DNA of 45,881 nt, from assembly GCA_017991915.1 (NCBI GenBank), contig JAGOPQ010000004.1, forward strand, positions 1 through 45,881. The letters are read 5' to 3'. This DNA is from Minisyncoccota bacterium (GTDB lineage: Bacteria; Patescibacteriota; Minisyncoccia; Phycocordibacterales; UBA9973). Made by a program: the position numbers and the translations under genes. The notes below the pieces were generated by a model. It was not told where the DNA came from. It saw only the letters and a list, made by a program, of their open reading frames with translations, and searched no databases. Of this stretch, positions 7,761 to 16,475 are shown piece after piece. Numbering within the stretch: position 1 is the first letter of the stretch; the number at the start of each line of letters is the position of its first letter.

Positions 7761-10334
7761 ATGAAAGAAAAATTGAAAATGTGGTACAAAAAGATGATTT
7801 TGCTGGATAATATGGTAATTGCCAAAATAAAAATGACCTATAAAAACAAACACGTACTTAAAAATTTTATTATGTTTGGAGCTGGTTTTGGTGTGCTGGT
7901 TGTAGGTATTTTATTCATCTGGATTTCTTCTTTCCAAATTCCGGACTTCAACTCTTTCGCTGATAGAAAAATAACAAACTCTACTAAAATATACGATCGT
8001 ACGGGCGAAGTTTTGCTGTACGACATACATCGTGATGAAAAAAGGACAAGTATTTCTTTTGACAACATGGGAGTGAATATAAAGAATGCTACTGTGGCTG
8101 TGGAAGATTCGGATTTTTACAGTCATGGAGGTATAAAAATAACTTCTATAATACGCGCAGGGTTGGCGGATGTTTTTCACATTGGCAGAACCCAAGGAGG
8201 CTCCACAATCACCCAACAGTTAATAAAAAATACGTTACTAAATTCCAATAAATCAATCGTAAGAAAAATAAAAGAATGGGTTCTGGCCATTAAAGTAGAG
8301 AATGCGTTACCGAAAGAAAAAATTCTTGAATTATATTTAAATGAGGTTCCTTATGGGGGTACGGTTTATGGTATTCAAGAAGCATCAAAAACATATTTTG
8401 GTAAAAACGCAGCAGACCTAACCATAGCTGAGGCTGCGTACTTAGCTGCCATACCCCAGTCGCCGACAACACTTTCTCCTTATGGGAAAAACAGAGCAAA
8501 ACTAGAAGCAAGAAAAGATTTTGTTCTGTCTCGCATGCGTGATGTAAAATTTATCACCGACGATGAATTTAATGCTGCAAAAAATGAATTGGTAAACTTT
8601 GTACCGCAGGCAGTAGGTGGAATAAAGGCACCCCACTTTGTATTTTTTATAAAGGATTACTTGGAACAAAAGTACGGCCTAGACGCTTTGACCCAAGGGG
8701 GTTTGAAGGTTACAACCACTCTCAATTATGAATTACAAGAAAAGGGAGAACAAATATTAAAAGATGGGGCGTTGGCTAATGAGAAAAATTGGAATGCAGA
8801 AAATGCTAGCTTGGTGTCCATAGATCCAAAAACCGGACAAATAATAACCATGATAGGTTCACGAGATTACTTCGATAAAGAAATTGATGGTAATTTCAAT
8901 GTTGCCACAGCAAACCGACAACCAGGCTCTTCTTTTAAGCCATTTATCTACGCCACAGCGTTCAACAAGGGGTTTACACCTGACACAGTACTCTTTGACC
9001 TGCCTACGGAATTTCAAACCACCTGTGACGCTTATGGAAAGGCCTTACCGGGTCGCAGTCAGAAGGATTGTTACATGCCACAAAACTATGACGGAAAAAA
9101 TCGTGGCCCATTAACTTTACGAAGTGCCCTAGGACAATCCATAAACATTCCCGCCGTAAAACTCTTTTATTTAGTTGGAACACGAGACGCCATAAAAGTA
9201 GCTGAAGATATGGGAATCAGTAGTCTTGAAGATCCCAGTAGATATGGTTTAACTCTGGTTATCGGAGGTGGTGAGGTTTCCCTACTAGATATGACTTCAG
9301 CGTATGGAGTTTTTGCTAATGATGGGAAGCGAGATGCGTATACAGGAATATTAAAAGTTGAAGACATGGATGGAAATGTTTTGGAGGAATATATACAAAA
9401 TGAACAAGAAGTTTTGCCAAAGAATACAGCTCTAACTATTTCGGATATTCTGTCAGATAACGTGGCTCGAACTCCTACCTTTGGAGCAAACTCTGTCTTA
9501 AACATAAAAGGTACGGCAGTAAAAACTGGAACCACGAACAACAACAAGGATGCTTGGACTGTTGGCTATACACCTTCAATAGTCACTGGTGTCTGGGTTG
9601 GAAACAACGACAATACTCCTATGAAAAACGGAGGTGCCGCCCTAGCAGGTCCCATTTGGAATAAATTTATGAATGAGGCATTAAAAATCATGCCCAATCA
9701 GGGTTTTGAAAAACCAAACCTAGACGTTGACCCTCAAACAGTCAAACCAATCTTGCGTGGTTCTTGGCAAGGCAATGAAAGTTTCTTCATAGATAAAGTA
9801 TCGGGAAAACTAGCCACAGAATTCACGCCAAAGGAAACACTGCAAGAAAAAATTATTACTAATGTGCATTCAATTTTATATTGGGTAAATCGAAACGACA
9901 TAACTGGACCCGCACCTGCAAACCCTGAATCTGATTCACAATTTAGTCATTGGGAGATTCCAGTACAGAATTGGTGGGCACAAAACAAATCAAAATACAC
10001 CACAACCACCAGCGCTGAAAAGCCGTCATTGGTGGATGATGTGCACACGAGCACATCCTCTCCAAACGTTTCCATTCTGGAGCCAAACAGCTCAGCCACT
10101 TATTCACCAAAACAAAGAATAAACTTGAAGATTTCTAATTTTAGTAAATTTCCAATTCAGAAAATGGAAATATTTATTAATGACACCTATCTAGGAAGTA
10201 CAGATAAGTCCTTGAGTTTTTCTTTTGTTCCCGAAGAGTTAGATAGTTTAAAAGAAAGCAATGAAATTAGAGTAATAGTTTATGATACGGTTTTCAACCA
10301 CGCGGAAGTAATTTCAAATTTTAAAGTTAAGTAG
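7761..10334 (+). CDS. Class A penicillin-binding protein (bifunctional glycosyltransferase/transpeptidase)
   Basis: Peptidoglycan polymerase anchored in the membrane, 857 residues. A cytoplasmic N-terminus rich in Lys leads to one transmembrane segment (about residues 37-55). The GT51 transglycosylase has the catalytic EDSDFYSHGG at about 114 and QGGSTITQQL. The transpeptidase has SxxK (S390-S-F-K393), SxN (S460-I-N) and KTG (K588). The C-terminal region of about 140 residues is a Ser/Thr-rich linker plus an Ig-like beta domain (NVSILEPNSSATYSPKQR) that may bind wall polymers. The gene has its own promoter and is convergent with dnaN, 7 bases apart. Confidence 0.95.
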   Translation: MKEKLKMWYKKMILLDNMVIAKIKMTYKNKHVLKNFIMFGAGFGVLVVGILFIWISSFQIPDFNSFADRKITNSTKIYDRTGEVLLYDIHRDEKRTSISFDNMGVNIKNATVAVEDSDFYSHGGIKITSIIRAGLADVFHIGRTQGGSTITQQLIKNTLLNSNKSIVRKIKEWVLAIKVENALPKEKILELYLNEVPYGGTVYGIQEASKTYFGKNAADLTIAEAAYLAAIPQSPTTLSPYGKNRAKLEARKDFVLSRMRDVKFITDDEFNAAKNELVNFVPQAVGGIKAPHFVFFIKDYLEQKYGLDALTQGGLKVTTTLNYELQEKGEQILKDGALANEKNWNAENASLVSIDPKTGQIITMIGSRDYFDKEIDGNFNVATANRQPGSSFKPFIYATAFNKGFTPDTVLFDLPTEFQTTCDAYGKALPGRSQKDCYMPQNYDGKNRGPLTLRSALGQSINIPAVKLFYLVGTRDAIKVAEDMGISSLEDPSRYGLTLVIGGGEVSLLDMTSAYGVFANDGKRDAYTGILKVEDMDGNVLEEYIQNEQEVLPKNTALTISDILSDNVARTPTFGANSVLNIKGTAVKTGTTNNNKDAWTVGYTPSIVTGVWVGNNDNTPMKNGGAALAGPIWNKFMNEALKIMPNQGFEKPNLDVDPQTVKPILRGSWQGNESFFIDKVSGKLATEFTPKETLQEKIITNVHSILYWVNRNDITGPAPANPESDSQFSHWEIPVQNWWAQNKSKYTTTTSAEKPSLVDDVHTSTSSPNVSILEPNSSATYSPKQRINLKISNFSKFPIQKMEIFINDTYLGSTDKSLSFSFVPEELDSLKESNEIRVIVYDTVFNHAEVISNFKVK

Positions 10335-10341
10335 CTTAGAT

Positions 10342-11439
10342 TTATCTATTCATTGGCATTATTAAGTATGTGAAGGATGGATCAGAGGCTGGAGATATGA
10401 CTATTGGTCTTGAGGCTCCACCTAGTTTTATAGATACACTGTCAGTAGATATTGATTGAAAACAATCTAGAAAATATTTGTAGTTAAAACCAAGCTCCAC
10501 CTCCTCCCCTGTTAATGCAGCGTCTAGGTAAGTTTTATTCTCTCCAACCTCATTATTAGCAGAAGAAAGTTCGAAAACTTTTTCTTTTGGTTTGACGGCT
10601 AAATTAACCTGACTAAATTTATCTGAGAAAATATTTGATAGTTTGAGTGCGTTTAACAACTCTTGTTTTAACACAATGGCTTCGGTTTTTGATTCTTTTG
10701 GTAAAATCTGTCGGTAGTCTGGAAAAACTCCATCAATAACCCGAGAAGTTAAATATGTGTTTTCGGATGAGAAAGAAATTTGGTTTTTGTTAAAACAAAC
10801 CTTAACATCTCCTTTTATTTCTCCAAAAATTCTAAGTATTTCCGCTATGTTTTTAAATGGTATGAGTATGCCTTCTATTTCTTCCAATCCTTTAACCTTA
10901 ATCTTCTTCTCTGCTAAACGAAAAGAATCTGTGGACACAAAGACTAGTTTATCTTCATTGGAATAGATATAAACGCTTGAAATCTCTGGTTTTATATCTG
11001 ATGGTGATGAGCTGTAATATACTGATTTTATGCCTTCTACGAGCTTCCCTGCCTCTATATTAAAGGTAGTTCCATCAACTAGGGGTATGGTTGGAAAATC
11101 ATCACTTGGTTGGCTTTTAAGTTTAATTTGGTTCTTCTTGGTTTTTATAAGCAAGTTTCCACCAGAGTCTTCTAGGAGAATGTTTTCATTTTGAAAAACA
11201 TTAGAGAATATATTAGATAGAGTTGATCCAGATATAGCTACTACCCCCTCTTTCTCAACCTTAGCTGGAATTTCAATCTCAACTCCAAGACTCAAGTTTG
11301 TAGCACGAAGTTTTAGAGACTTACCAGAAGCAATTAGAAGAATTGAATTTAAAATGGGAAGTGTTAGATTCTTGCCTGTAATTTTCTCTGCTTGTAAAAT
11401 TCCTGTCTTTAGTTTTTCTATTCCACATTCTATTTTCAT
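10342..11439 (-). CDS. dnaN: DNA polymerase III sliding clamp, beta subunit
   Basis: Ring-shaped processivity clamp, 365 residues, with three repeats of the clamp fold. It starts MKIECGIEKLKTGILQAEKI and ends with the typical YLIMPMNR. It lies downstream of dnaA on the same strand, the usual order, but is separated by a 229-base AT-rich gap rather than tightly linked. AT-rich -10-like sequence (TATATATAAA, TATAAA) lies within 30 bases of the ATG, so it may have its own promoter. Confidence 0.96.
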   Translation of the reverse strand: MKIECGIEKLKTGILQAEKITGKNLTLPILNSILLIASGKSLKLRATNLSLGVEIEIPAKVEKEGVVAISGSTLSNIFSNVFQNENILLEDSGGNLLIKTKKNQIKLKSQPSDDFPTIPLVDGTTFNIEAGKLVEGIKSVYYSSSPSDIKPEISSVYIYSNEDKLVFVSTDSFRLAEKKIKVKGLEEIEGILIPFKNIAEILRIFGEIKGDVKVCFNKNQISFSSENTYLTSRVIDGVFPDYRQILPKESKTEAIVLKQELLNALKLSNIFSDKFSQVNLAVKPKEKVFELSSANNEVGENKTYLDAALTGEEVELGFNYKYFLDCFQSISTDSVSIKLGGASRPIVISPASDPSFTYLIMPMNR

Positions 11440-11479
11440 AGTTGTTTATATCTTTATATATATAATCTATTAATACTAT

Positions 11480-11668
11480 TAGTCCTGTGTATAAGTGGAT
11501 AAGTTGTTTTTATGTTTATAGTTAAGGATTAAATTAATAATTTTTGTTTGATAAATATCGGTTTTATTTTTAATAAAAAACGTAACTATTTTGTTTTTGT
11601 TTTTAGATGATTTTTTATTCACACCACCATCCACACTCTCCACATATTTTCCAACTCGTTATACACAA
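11480..11668. other. probable chromosomal origin region (oriC) with DnaA boxes
   Basis: An AT-rich gap between dnaA and dnaN. Perfect TTATNCACA boxes are at 11486-11494 (reverse orientation), 11615-11623 and 11659-11667, with near matches at 11494-11502 and 11627-11635. The stretch 11515-11611 is almost pure A/T and could be the unwinding element. Placement next to dnaA in a rpmH-dnaA-dnaN context is the classic origin context. Confidence 0.6.
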
Positions 11669-13012
11669 CTATTTAAACATAACTCGTATCTGTTCTATCT
11701 CTTGTAATAACTGCGGATCATCTTTTATATCACCTTTAATTTTTAAATAAGAGTGAATAACAGTGGTGTGATCTTTTCCGCCAAGTTTTTGTCCGATTAG
11801 TGGGTATGAAACACTAAAGTCTTCTCGGAGTAAGTACATAACCACTTGCCTAGCTTTCACAATTTCTTTTCGGCGAGTTTTTTCGTAAATAGATGTTTCT
11901 TCTAGGTTGTAATAATCACTTACCGTCTTTACTACATCTTTTATAGCTACATTCTTTTTTGGTTTAATGCTGTTTTTGAGCGCATTCTTTACCTCTAAGA
12001 GTGTTAAAGGCCTATTTTTAAGGCGATATTGGCAAACTATAGTGTTTAGGCTTCCCTCTAATTCTCGAACATTGCCCTGAATAACTCCAGCTACGTAGTC
12101 CATTATTTCTGGATCTAGCTCAATGTTTAGTTCTTGAAGTTTAACCTTTAAAATAGCTATACGAGATTCATACTCAGGTTCAGTGATGTCTACTATCATT
12201 CCCGCAGCAAAACGTGACTTCAGGCGGTCAGCGAGCTCTGGGATGTGGTTTGGATGTTTGTCTGAAGAAAAAATAATTTGTTTATTGTTCTCATGGAAAG
12301 TATTGAATGTGTGAAAGAGTTCTTCTTGAATTTTTTCCATCTTTCCAATGAACTGAATATCATCAATGATTAATAAATCATACTTACGATACTTTTCTTT
12401 GAAAGAATTTGCTTTGTTTGATTGTAGAGAGTTTATAAAATCAGTAGCAAACTTTTCTAAAGTCATATAGTGAACCTTTTTGTTTGGGTATTTTTCCTTT
12501 ATAGAGTTTCCAACCGCTTGGATCAAGTGGGTCTTCCCTAGTCCAGTAGGTCCATAGATGAAAAACGGGTTGTATTTAGTTCCAGGAGAATCAATTATAG
12601 CTTGTGAAGCTGCATAAGCTAGTTCATTGAAGCCTCCAACAATAAAAGAATCAAAGCGATAGCGTGAATTCAGGTTGTCCTCTGGATTTATGTATAAATC
12701 TTTCAAAGGAAGCTCTTTGTTCATAAAACTTACTGCCTCCCGAGCTATTTCCTGCTTACCCGGCTCTATTTTAGTGATGGTGTATTCAACTGCGCGCATG
12801 TTTTCATATACATCAGCTATGGTTTTGGTGATAAGCTTATGGTATTTGTTCTTTAACCAGTCCCTCACAAACTCATTTGGCACCCCCACATATATAACCC
12901 CCATATCCTCTTTTAAAATAGAGGTATTTTTAAACCAAGTACTAAAATTAGCCTTAGACACATCTCCCTCTATTTCAGCCAAGCAGCTTTCCCAAAGTTG
13001 TTTTGTATCCAT
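11669..13012 (-). CDS. dnaA: Chromosomal replication initiator DnaA
   Basis: AAA+ initiator that binds DnaA boxes and unwinds the origin, about 447 residues. Domain I (LWESCLAEIEGDVSKANFSTWF) is followed by a short linker. The AAA+ core starts at NSRYRFDSFIVG, with Walker A GPTGLGKTHL, Walker B LLIIDDIQF, and sensor/arginine residues in ADRLKSRFAAG. The C-terminal helix-turn-helix carries the box-binding signature GGKDHTTVIHSYLKI. The ATG at 13012 was chosen over upstream in-frame ATGs because a TATAAT box (13025-13020) ends 7 bases before it and the Met-Asp-Thr start suits the family. It is divergent from rpmH. Confidence 0.97.
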   Translation of the reverse strand: MDTKQLWESCLAEIEGDVSKANFSTWFKNTSILKEDMGVIYVGVPNEFVRDWLKNKYHKLITKTIADVYENMRAVEYTITKIEPGKQEIAREAVSFMNKELPLKDLYINPEDNLNSRYRFDSFIVGGFNELAYAASQAIIDSPGTKYNPFFIYGPTGLGKTHLIQAVGNSIKEKYPNKKVHYMTLEKFATDFINSLQSNKANSFKEKYRKYDLLIIDDIQFIGKMEKIQEELFHTFNTFHENNKQIIFSSDKHPNHIPELADRLKSRFAAGMIVDITEPEYESRIAILKVKLQELNIELDPEIMDYVAGVIQGNVRELEGSLNTIVCQYRLKNRPLTLLEVKNALKNSIKPKKNVAIKDVVKTVSDYYNLEETSIYEKTRRKEIVKARQVVMYLLREDFSVSYPLIGQKLGGKDHTTVIHSYLKIKGDIKDDPQLLQEIEQIRVMFK

Positions 13013-13019
13013 TTGTTGC

Positions 13020-13025
13020 ATTATA
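13020..13025 (-). promoter_or_regulatory. -10 box of dnaA
   Basis: TATAAT on the minus strand, 7 bases before the ATG at 13012. A second TATACT at 13037-13032 lies just upstream. The upstream in-frame ATG overlaps the -10 box, so translation from it is unlikely. Confidence 0.6.
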
Positions 13026-13125
13026 CTACCTAGTATAGCTATTAAGAAAATATAAAAACTTATTAACTCTGTTAACAAACTGTTGATAAGTCTACATCAT
13101 AGCATTTATGTAACCAATATCGTCT

Positions 13126-13154
13126 TTGACTTAAGTCAGTTTTTCAGCTATACT
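13126..13154 (+). promoter_or_regulatory. consensus promoter of the rpmH operon
   Basis: -35 TTGACT (13126-13131), a 17-base spacer and -10 TATACT (13149-13154), then 6 bases to the rpmH ATG at 13161. This is one of the best promoters in the window and implies a leaderless rpmH transcript. Confidence 0.85.
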
Positions 13155-13160
13155 CTATTT

Positions 13161-13295
13161 ATGTCAGTTACATATCAACCTAAAAAGCGAAAACGAGCTA
13201 AAAGTCATGGATTTTTGGTGCGTTCTCGAACCAAAACCGGACAAAAGGTACTTTTGCGCCGAAGACGAAAGCAACGAGCTAAACTTACTGTATAG
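13161..13295 (+). CDS. rpmH: 50S ribosomal protein L34
   Basis: Very basic 44-residue protein with the L34 pattern ([14 protein letters not shown], then [12 protein letters not shown]). The start at 13161 is set by the promoter and the family length; an upstream in-frame ATG at 13083 would run through the -35/-10 elements. Position next to dnaA and rnpA is conserved across bacteria. Confidence 0.96.
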   Translation: MSVTYQPKKRKRAKSHGFLVRSRTKTGQKVLLRRRRKQRAKLTV

Positions 13296-13307
13296 CTTTT
13301 AAAGTTA

Positions 13308-13634
13308 ATGCTTCTAAAAAGAAATAGAGTAGACACAAAAGGGGTGGAAAACATATTTAAAAATGGGGTTTTTTATAATTCCCCTAATTTAACCTTTAAA
13401 TTCATAAAAACCAAGGATTCTACAGAAAAACCAAGAATTTCCTTCATTGCACCCAAAAGTGTTGCTAAAAATGCCATAAAAAGGAATCTTTTACGCCGAC
13501 GTGGGTATTCCGCCCTTAAAAATAAGATCAACCTATTCCCTGTTGGGATTATGGGTGTCTTTATATTTCGTAATAATACAGCAACAAAGGAGCTTCTAGA
13601 TCAAGAAATTCAATTAATTCTAAGTAAAATATGA
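13308..13634 (+). CDS. rnpA: Ribonuclease P protein component
   Basis: Protein subunit of RNase P, which trims tRNA 5' leaders; 108 residues. The conserved basic helix is present (KSVAKNAIKRNLLRRRGY), with RISFIAPK before it. The identity is supported by its place between rpmH and yidD. The TGA stop overlaps the yidD ATG (ATGA). Sequence divergence is high outside the RNR-like helix, as usual for this family. Confidence 0.88.
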   Translation: MLLKRNRVDTKGVENIFKNGVFYNSPNLTFKFIKTKDSTEKPRISFIAPKSVAKNAIKRNLLRRRGYSALKNKINLFPVGIMGVFIFRNNTATKELLDQEIQLILSKI

Positions 13635-13840
13635 AAACATTCTTTTTGTGGCTAATTTCCTTCTATCAAAGAAGAATTAGTGTTTTTATGAAACCAAGAT
13701 GTGTTTTTTATCCATCTTGTTCTGAATACACCAAACAGGCCATTGAAAAATATGGTGTTTTAAGGGGTATTTATTTAGGTTTGGGGCGGATTTTGCGTTG
13801 TCATCCTTGGCAAAAAAACCACATAGACCCACTAAAATAA
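13631..13840 (+). CDS. yidD: Membrane protein insertion efficiency factor YidD
   Basis: 69-residue protein of the YidD family, associated with the inner face of the membrane and linked to YidC-dependent insertion. The signature cysteine motif is intact (CVFYPSCSEYTKQAIEKYG, later RCHPW). It overlaps the rnpA stop by 4 bases. A 57-base gap with a TATAGA box 8 bases before the next ATG separates it from yidC. Confidence 0.95.
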   Translation: MKTFFLWLISFYQRRISVFMKPRCVFYPSCSEYTKQAIEKYGVLRGIYLGLGRILRCHPWQKNHIDPLK

Positions 13841-13897
13841 AAGCCAGTTATATTGAAATTTCTAGCATTTTCTTGGTTTTTCGTATAGAATGAGAAA

Positions 13898-14629
13898 ATG
13901 ATACATAACATTTGGAACATTGTTTTATATAAGCCATTTGTGAACACTTTGGCTTTTTTGATCTCTGTTATTCCAGGCGGTGATGTGGGAATTGCTATTA
14001 TAATCCTTACTCTATTGGTAAAGGTGGTATTGTATCCCCTATCTCAGCGCTCCATTGAAAGCCAAGCTAAGATGAATGCGCTGACTCCCCACCTACAGAA
14101 AATAAAAGCCAGTGGAGATAGTAAAGAAGAGCAAGCCAGAAAAACTTTTGAATTATATAAGGAGCATAAAACCAATCCATTTTCTGGTTGTCTTTTGGTT
14201 TTGATTCAAATTCCAATTATCTTTGCTCTGTATTATGTTTTTTATAAAGGTATAAACTTTGATAGTGGAATTCTATATGCTTTTGTGCCACGGCCTGAGC
14301 ATATGAATATGGAGTTTTTGGGACTTATAAACATAAGTGGCAAAAGTTTGATACTTGCAATTCTGGCTGGTGTTTCTCAATATTTCCAAGCTCACTATAT
14401 GCCACATCCACCAGAAGGTTCCGGGCAAGATCCAAATTCTTTCCAAGACAGTTTTGCTAAAAGTATGAGAATTCAAATGAAGTACGTTTTTCCCCTAGTT
14501 GTGGTATTTATCGCCTATAGTATTTCCGGAGCTATAGCTCTTTACTGGATTACCAGTAACTCATTTGCGGTAGGACAACAAATTTATGCCAACAAGAAAA
14601 AACATTTAAGTGAAATTGTGGTAAGTTAA
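13898..14629 (+). CDS. yidC: Membrane protein insertase YidC/Oxa1 family
   Basis: Inserts membrane proteins with or without SecYEG. At 243 residues it is a short Gram-positive-like form without the large periplasmic P1 domain. A first transmembrane segment is followed by the family core (IIILTLLVKVVLYPLSQRS) and a charged coiled hairpin (KMNALTPHLQKIKAS). The later membrane segments include CLLVLIQIPIIFALYYV, ILAILAGVSQYFQ and the terminal IALYWITSNSFAVGQQ. No lipobox cysteine is seen at the N-terminus. jag follows 9 bases later. Confidence 0.95.
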   Translation: MIHNIWNIVLYKPFVNTLAFLISVIPGGDVGIAIIILTLLVKVVLYPLSQRSIESQAKMNALTPHLQKIKASGDSKEEQARKTFELYKEHKTNPFSGCLLVLIQIPIIFALYYVFYKGINFDSGILYAFVPRPEHMNMEFLGLINISGKSLILAILAGVSQYFQAHYMPHPPEGSGQDPNSFQDSFAKSMRIQMKYVFPLVVVFIAYSISGAIALYWITSNSFAVGQQIYANKKKHLSEIVVS

Positions 14630-14638
14630 TAAAACAAT

Positions 14639-15121
14639 ATGAATAAAGTAGAAATTCAAAATTTAATAAAAGATCTGATTGAAAAAACCATGGTGGGTGT
14701 TAAGGATATTTCTATTTTAGAAGATAGCCCAAAGAGTACTTGGTTTGCTGTTGAAGTAAACGAGCCACATTTCTTTATTGGTAGAGATGGTGAAGCCTTA
14801 CTTGCCCTAAATCACCTTGTACGCCGCATAGTTGAATCTAAATTACCTCCTAGTGTAGATGGTCAGCATATTGAAGGACTAGATTTCCTAATTGATATAA
14901 ATGGTTTCCAAAAGAAAAGAGTAGATAGTGTTAGAGCCGTGGCTCACATGATGGCTGAACGAGCGAGGTATTTTAAATCCAATATTGAAGTAGACCCAAT
15001 GTCAGCCTTTGAAAGAAAAATCGTGCATGAGTTTTTAGCTGATGCTAGCGATCTTAAAACTGAATCCCTTGGAATGGGTCCATCACGTCGAGTGGTTATC
15101 AAGTATACCGGCTCTCTTTAA
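14639..15121 (+). CDS. jag: Jag/KhpB RNA-binding protein (KH and R3H domains)
   Basis: 160-residue cytoplasmic RNA-binding protein. It has a KH-like domain with an IGRDGEALLALNHLV loop and a C-terminal R3H domain (MSAFERKIVHEFLADASDLKT...GPSRRVVI). The N-terminal Jag-N domain of some relatives is absent. Genomic position after yidC is typical. In Gram-positive bacteria KhpB works with KhpA in envelope and division control. The stop lies 1 base from the convergent stop of the gene at 15123, so neither gene has an obvious private terminator. Confidence 0.93.
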   Translation: MNKVEIQNLIKDLIEKTMVGVKDISILEDSPKSTWFAVEVNEPHFFIGRDGEALLALNHLVRRIVESKLPPSVDGQHIEGLDFLIDINGFQKKRVDSVRAVAHMMAERARYFKSNIEVDPMSAFERKIVHEFLADASDLKTESLGMGPSRRVVIKYTGSL

Positions 15122-15122
15122 G

Positions 15123-16466
15123 TTACTTTAGTTTAAGCTCCCAGAGATGGGAGTCTTTTTTGTTTACAAAGACTAGATAATTTTCACCAGAATCTAATGT
15201 AAGCTTGGTTCCATCTATGTTCTCCCCTCCCACTACTTCAGTTGGATCTACTAGTAGGGTTCCACTGCCTGTAGCTACATCAAGTTTCCAAATGTCATCT
15301 GAAAAAGATATCTCACCTTGATACCAAGCATCTGGGTAAGCTGCTCCAGTTATAAATTTGGGCACTGAACAAAAAACAGAAGTATTGGTAGAATTCCAAA
15401 CACATTTCTCTGGTAATGTTCTTGTGGGCAGAGTTAACGTTTCCCCACTTTCCGTGTTGTATATATTTAAAGATAAATTGCTGTCACTGTATAACACTTT
15501 TTTACCATCTGGGCTGGTGAGCGTGGTGAGTCCATTTATATTGCCTATGATTTTAATAAAATCTTTCTTGTCTGGATTTACCGCATACATATATCCTGGA
15601 ACTGCATAGGAAGGTTTGGTGGTTAGGGTTATTAGTTTAGCGTTTGGCCATTGAGACAGCCATTCTGTGTATTTAGAATCAAATATTTGTATTTTAGTGG
15701 TACCCAAAGTTCCAGCAGTTACTCCCACCACCCCATCCCCTACACCCAAGAGATAAAAAATCTTGGACCCATCTGGAGAAATACTCATATCTGTAATATT
15801 TTCTGGCAAGAAAGACCCCTTAACTTCATTGTTGTTTGTTGTGTCGCCACCTAAAACTTCTTTTGGAAGTGTTCCAGTGAATGTGTTTATAGTGACTTCA
15901 TCTGCTTTTAAGTAACGCATAATTACAGATTCAGCCTTACTACCAAAGAAGGCTTCGTAGATCCTTGGGATTATGGTTGTAGAAAATTGACGTTCCTCTA
16001 CCTTATCTGCGAAGGTTTCAAAGATATTGCCATTGGATCGGGACACATATCTAAGTGCGGGAACTATTTCTGTGGGTGGTGGTGTGGGCTTGGTTGTTGG
16101 TTTTACTTCAGGTTGTGCTGGGACGCCTTCGGTTTGTTGGGGAATAATAACTGGAACTTCTTTAAATCTTTCTTTTTGATAAACTGCGAAACCAGCTACA
16201 GGCATTGATGATACCTTGGTTAGATTTTGTAGCTCTGCACCTGTGTCAGGTGTGTTTGTATCTCCGGGATTATTTTCCCCATTACTTGTGTCCCCTCCTG
16301 GAGTTGTTGGGCTGGTTTTGGCAAACGGATTAAACTCCGATATGAAGTTTATACCACCACCATCTGGTGTTGGTACATTGTTTCTGGTTAGATAGAAATA
16401 ACCCAGTAATCCCATCAAGATTACCACTAGAACTATTATTAAAAGTATAAAATTTCTTTTTGTCAT
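15123..16466 (-). CDS. Membrane-anchored protein with Pro/Thr-rich stalk, secretion-locus gene of unknown function
   Basis: 447 residues. One N-terminal transmembrane helix (about 5-26) is followed by an extracytoplasmic region. The first 100 residues are Gly/Thr/Pro/Asn-rich with a poly-proline segment (TKPTPPPTEIVP), like a wall-spanning stalk. The rest contains repeated beta-type segments with SPDGSKIFYLL and SPDGKKVLYSDS, the kind of repeat seen in WD40/TolB-like propellers. It is the last gene of the minus-strand run and starts about 10 bases after the transglycosylase fusion gene. The family is not recognised; a role as a surface module of the secretion/pilus system is inferred from context. 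Confidence 0.75.
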   Translation of the reverse strand: MTKRNFILLIIVLVVILMGLLGYFYLTRNNVPTPDGGGINFISEFNPFAKTSPTTPGGDTSNGENNPGDTNTPDTGAELQNLTKVSSMPVAGFAVYQKERFKEVPVIIPQQTEGVPAQPEVKPTTKPTPPPTEIVPALRYVSRSNGNIFETFADKVEERQFSTTIIPRIYEAFFGSKAESVIMRYLKADEVTINTFTGTLPKEVLGGDTTNNNEVKGSFLPENITDMSISPDGSKIFYLLGVGDGVVGVTAGTLGTTKIQIFDSKYTEWLSQWPNAKLITLTTKPSYAVPGYMYAVNPDKKDFIKIIGNINGLTTLTSPDGKKVLYSDSNLSLNIYNTESGETLTLPTRTLPEKCVWNSTNTSVFCSVPKFITGAAYPDAWYQGEISFSDDIWKLDVATGSGTLLVDPTEVVGGENIDGTKLTLDSGENYLVFVNKKDSHLWELKLK

Positions 16467-16475
16467 AAATTTTTA

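Noticed and set aside
13083-13160. Longer N-terminus for L34 starting at 13083
   Set aside because: It would translate the -35 and -10 elements and add 26 hydrophobic residues not found in L34.
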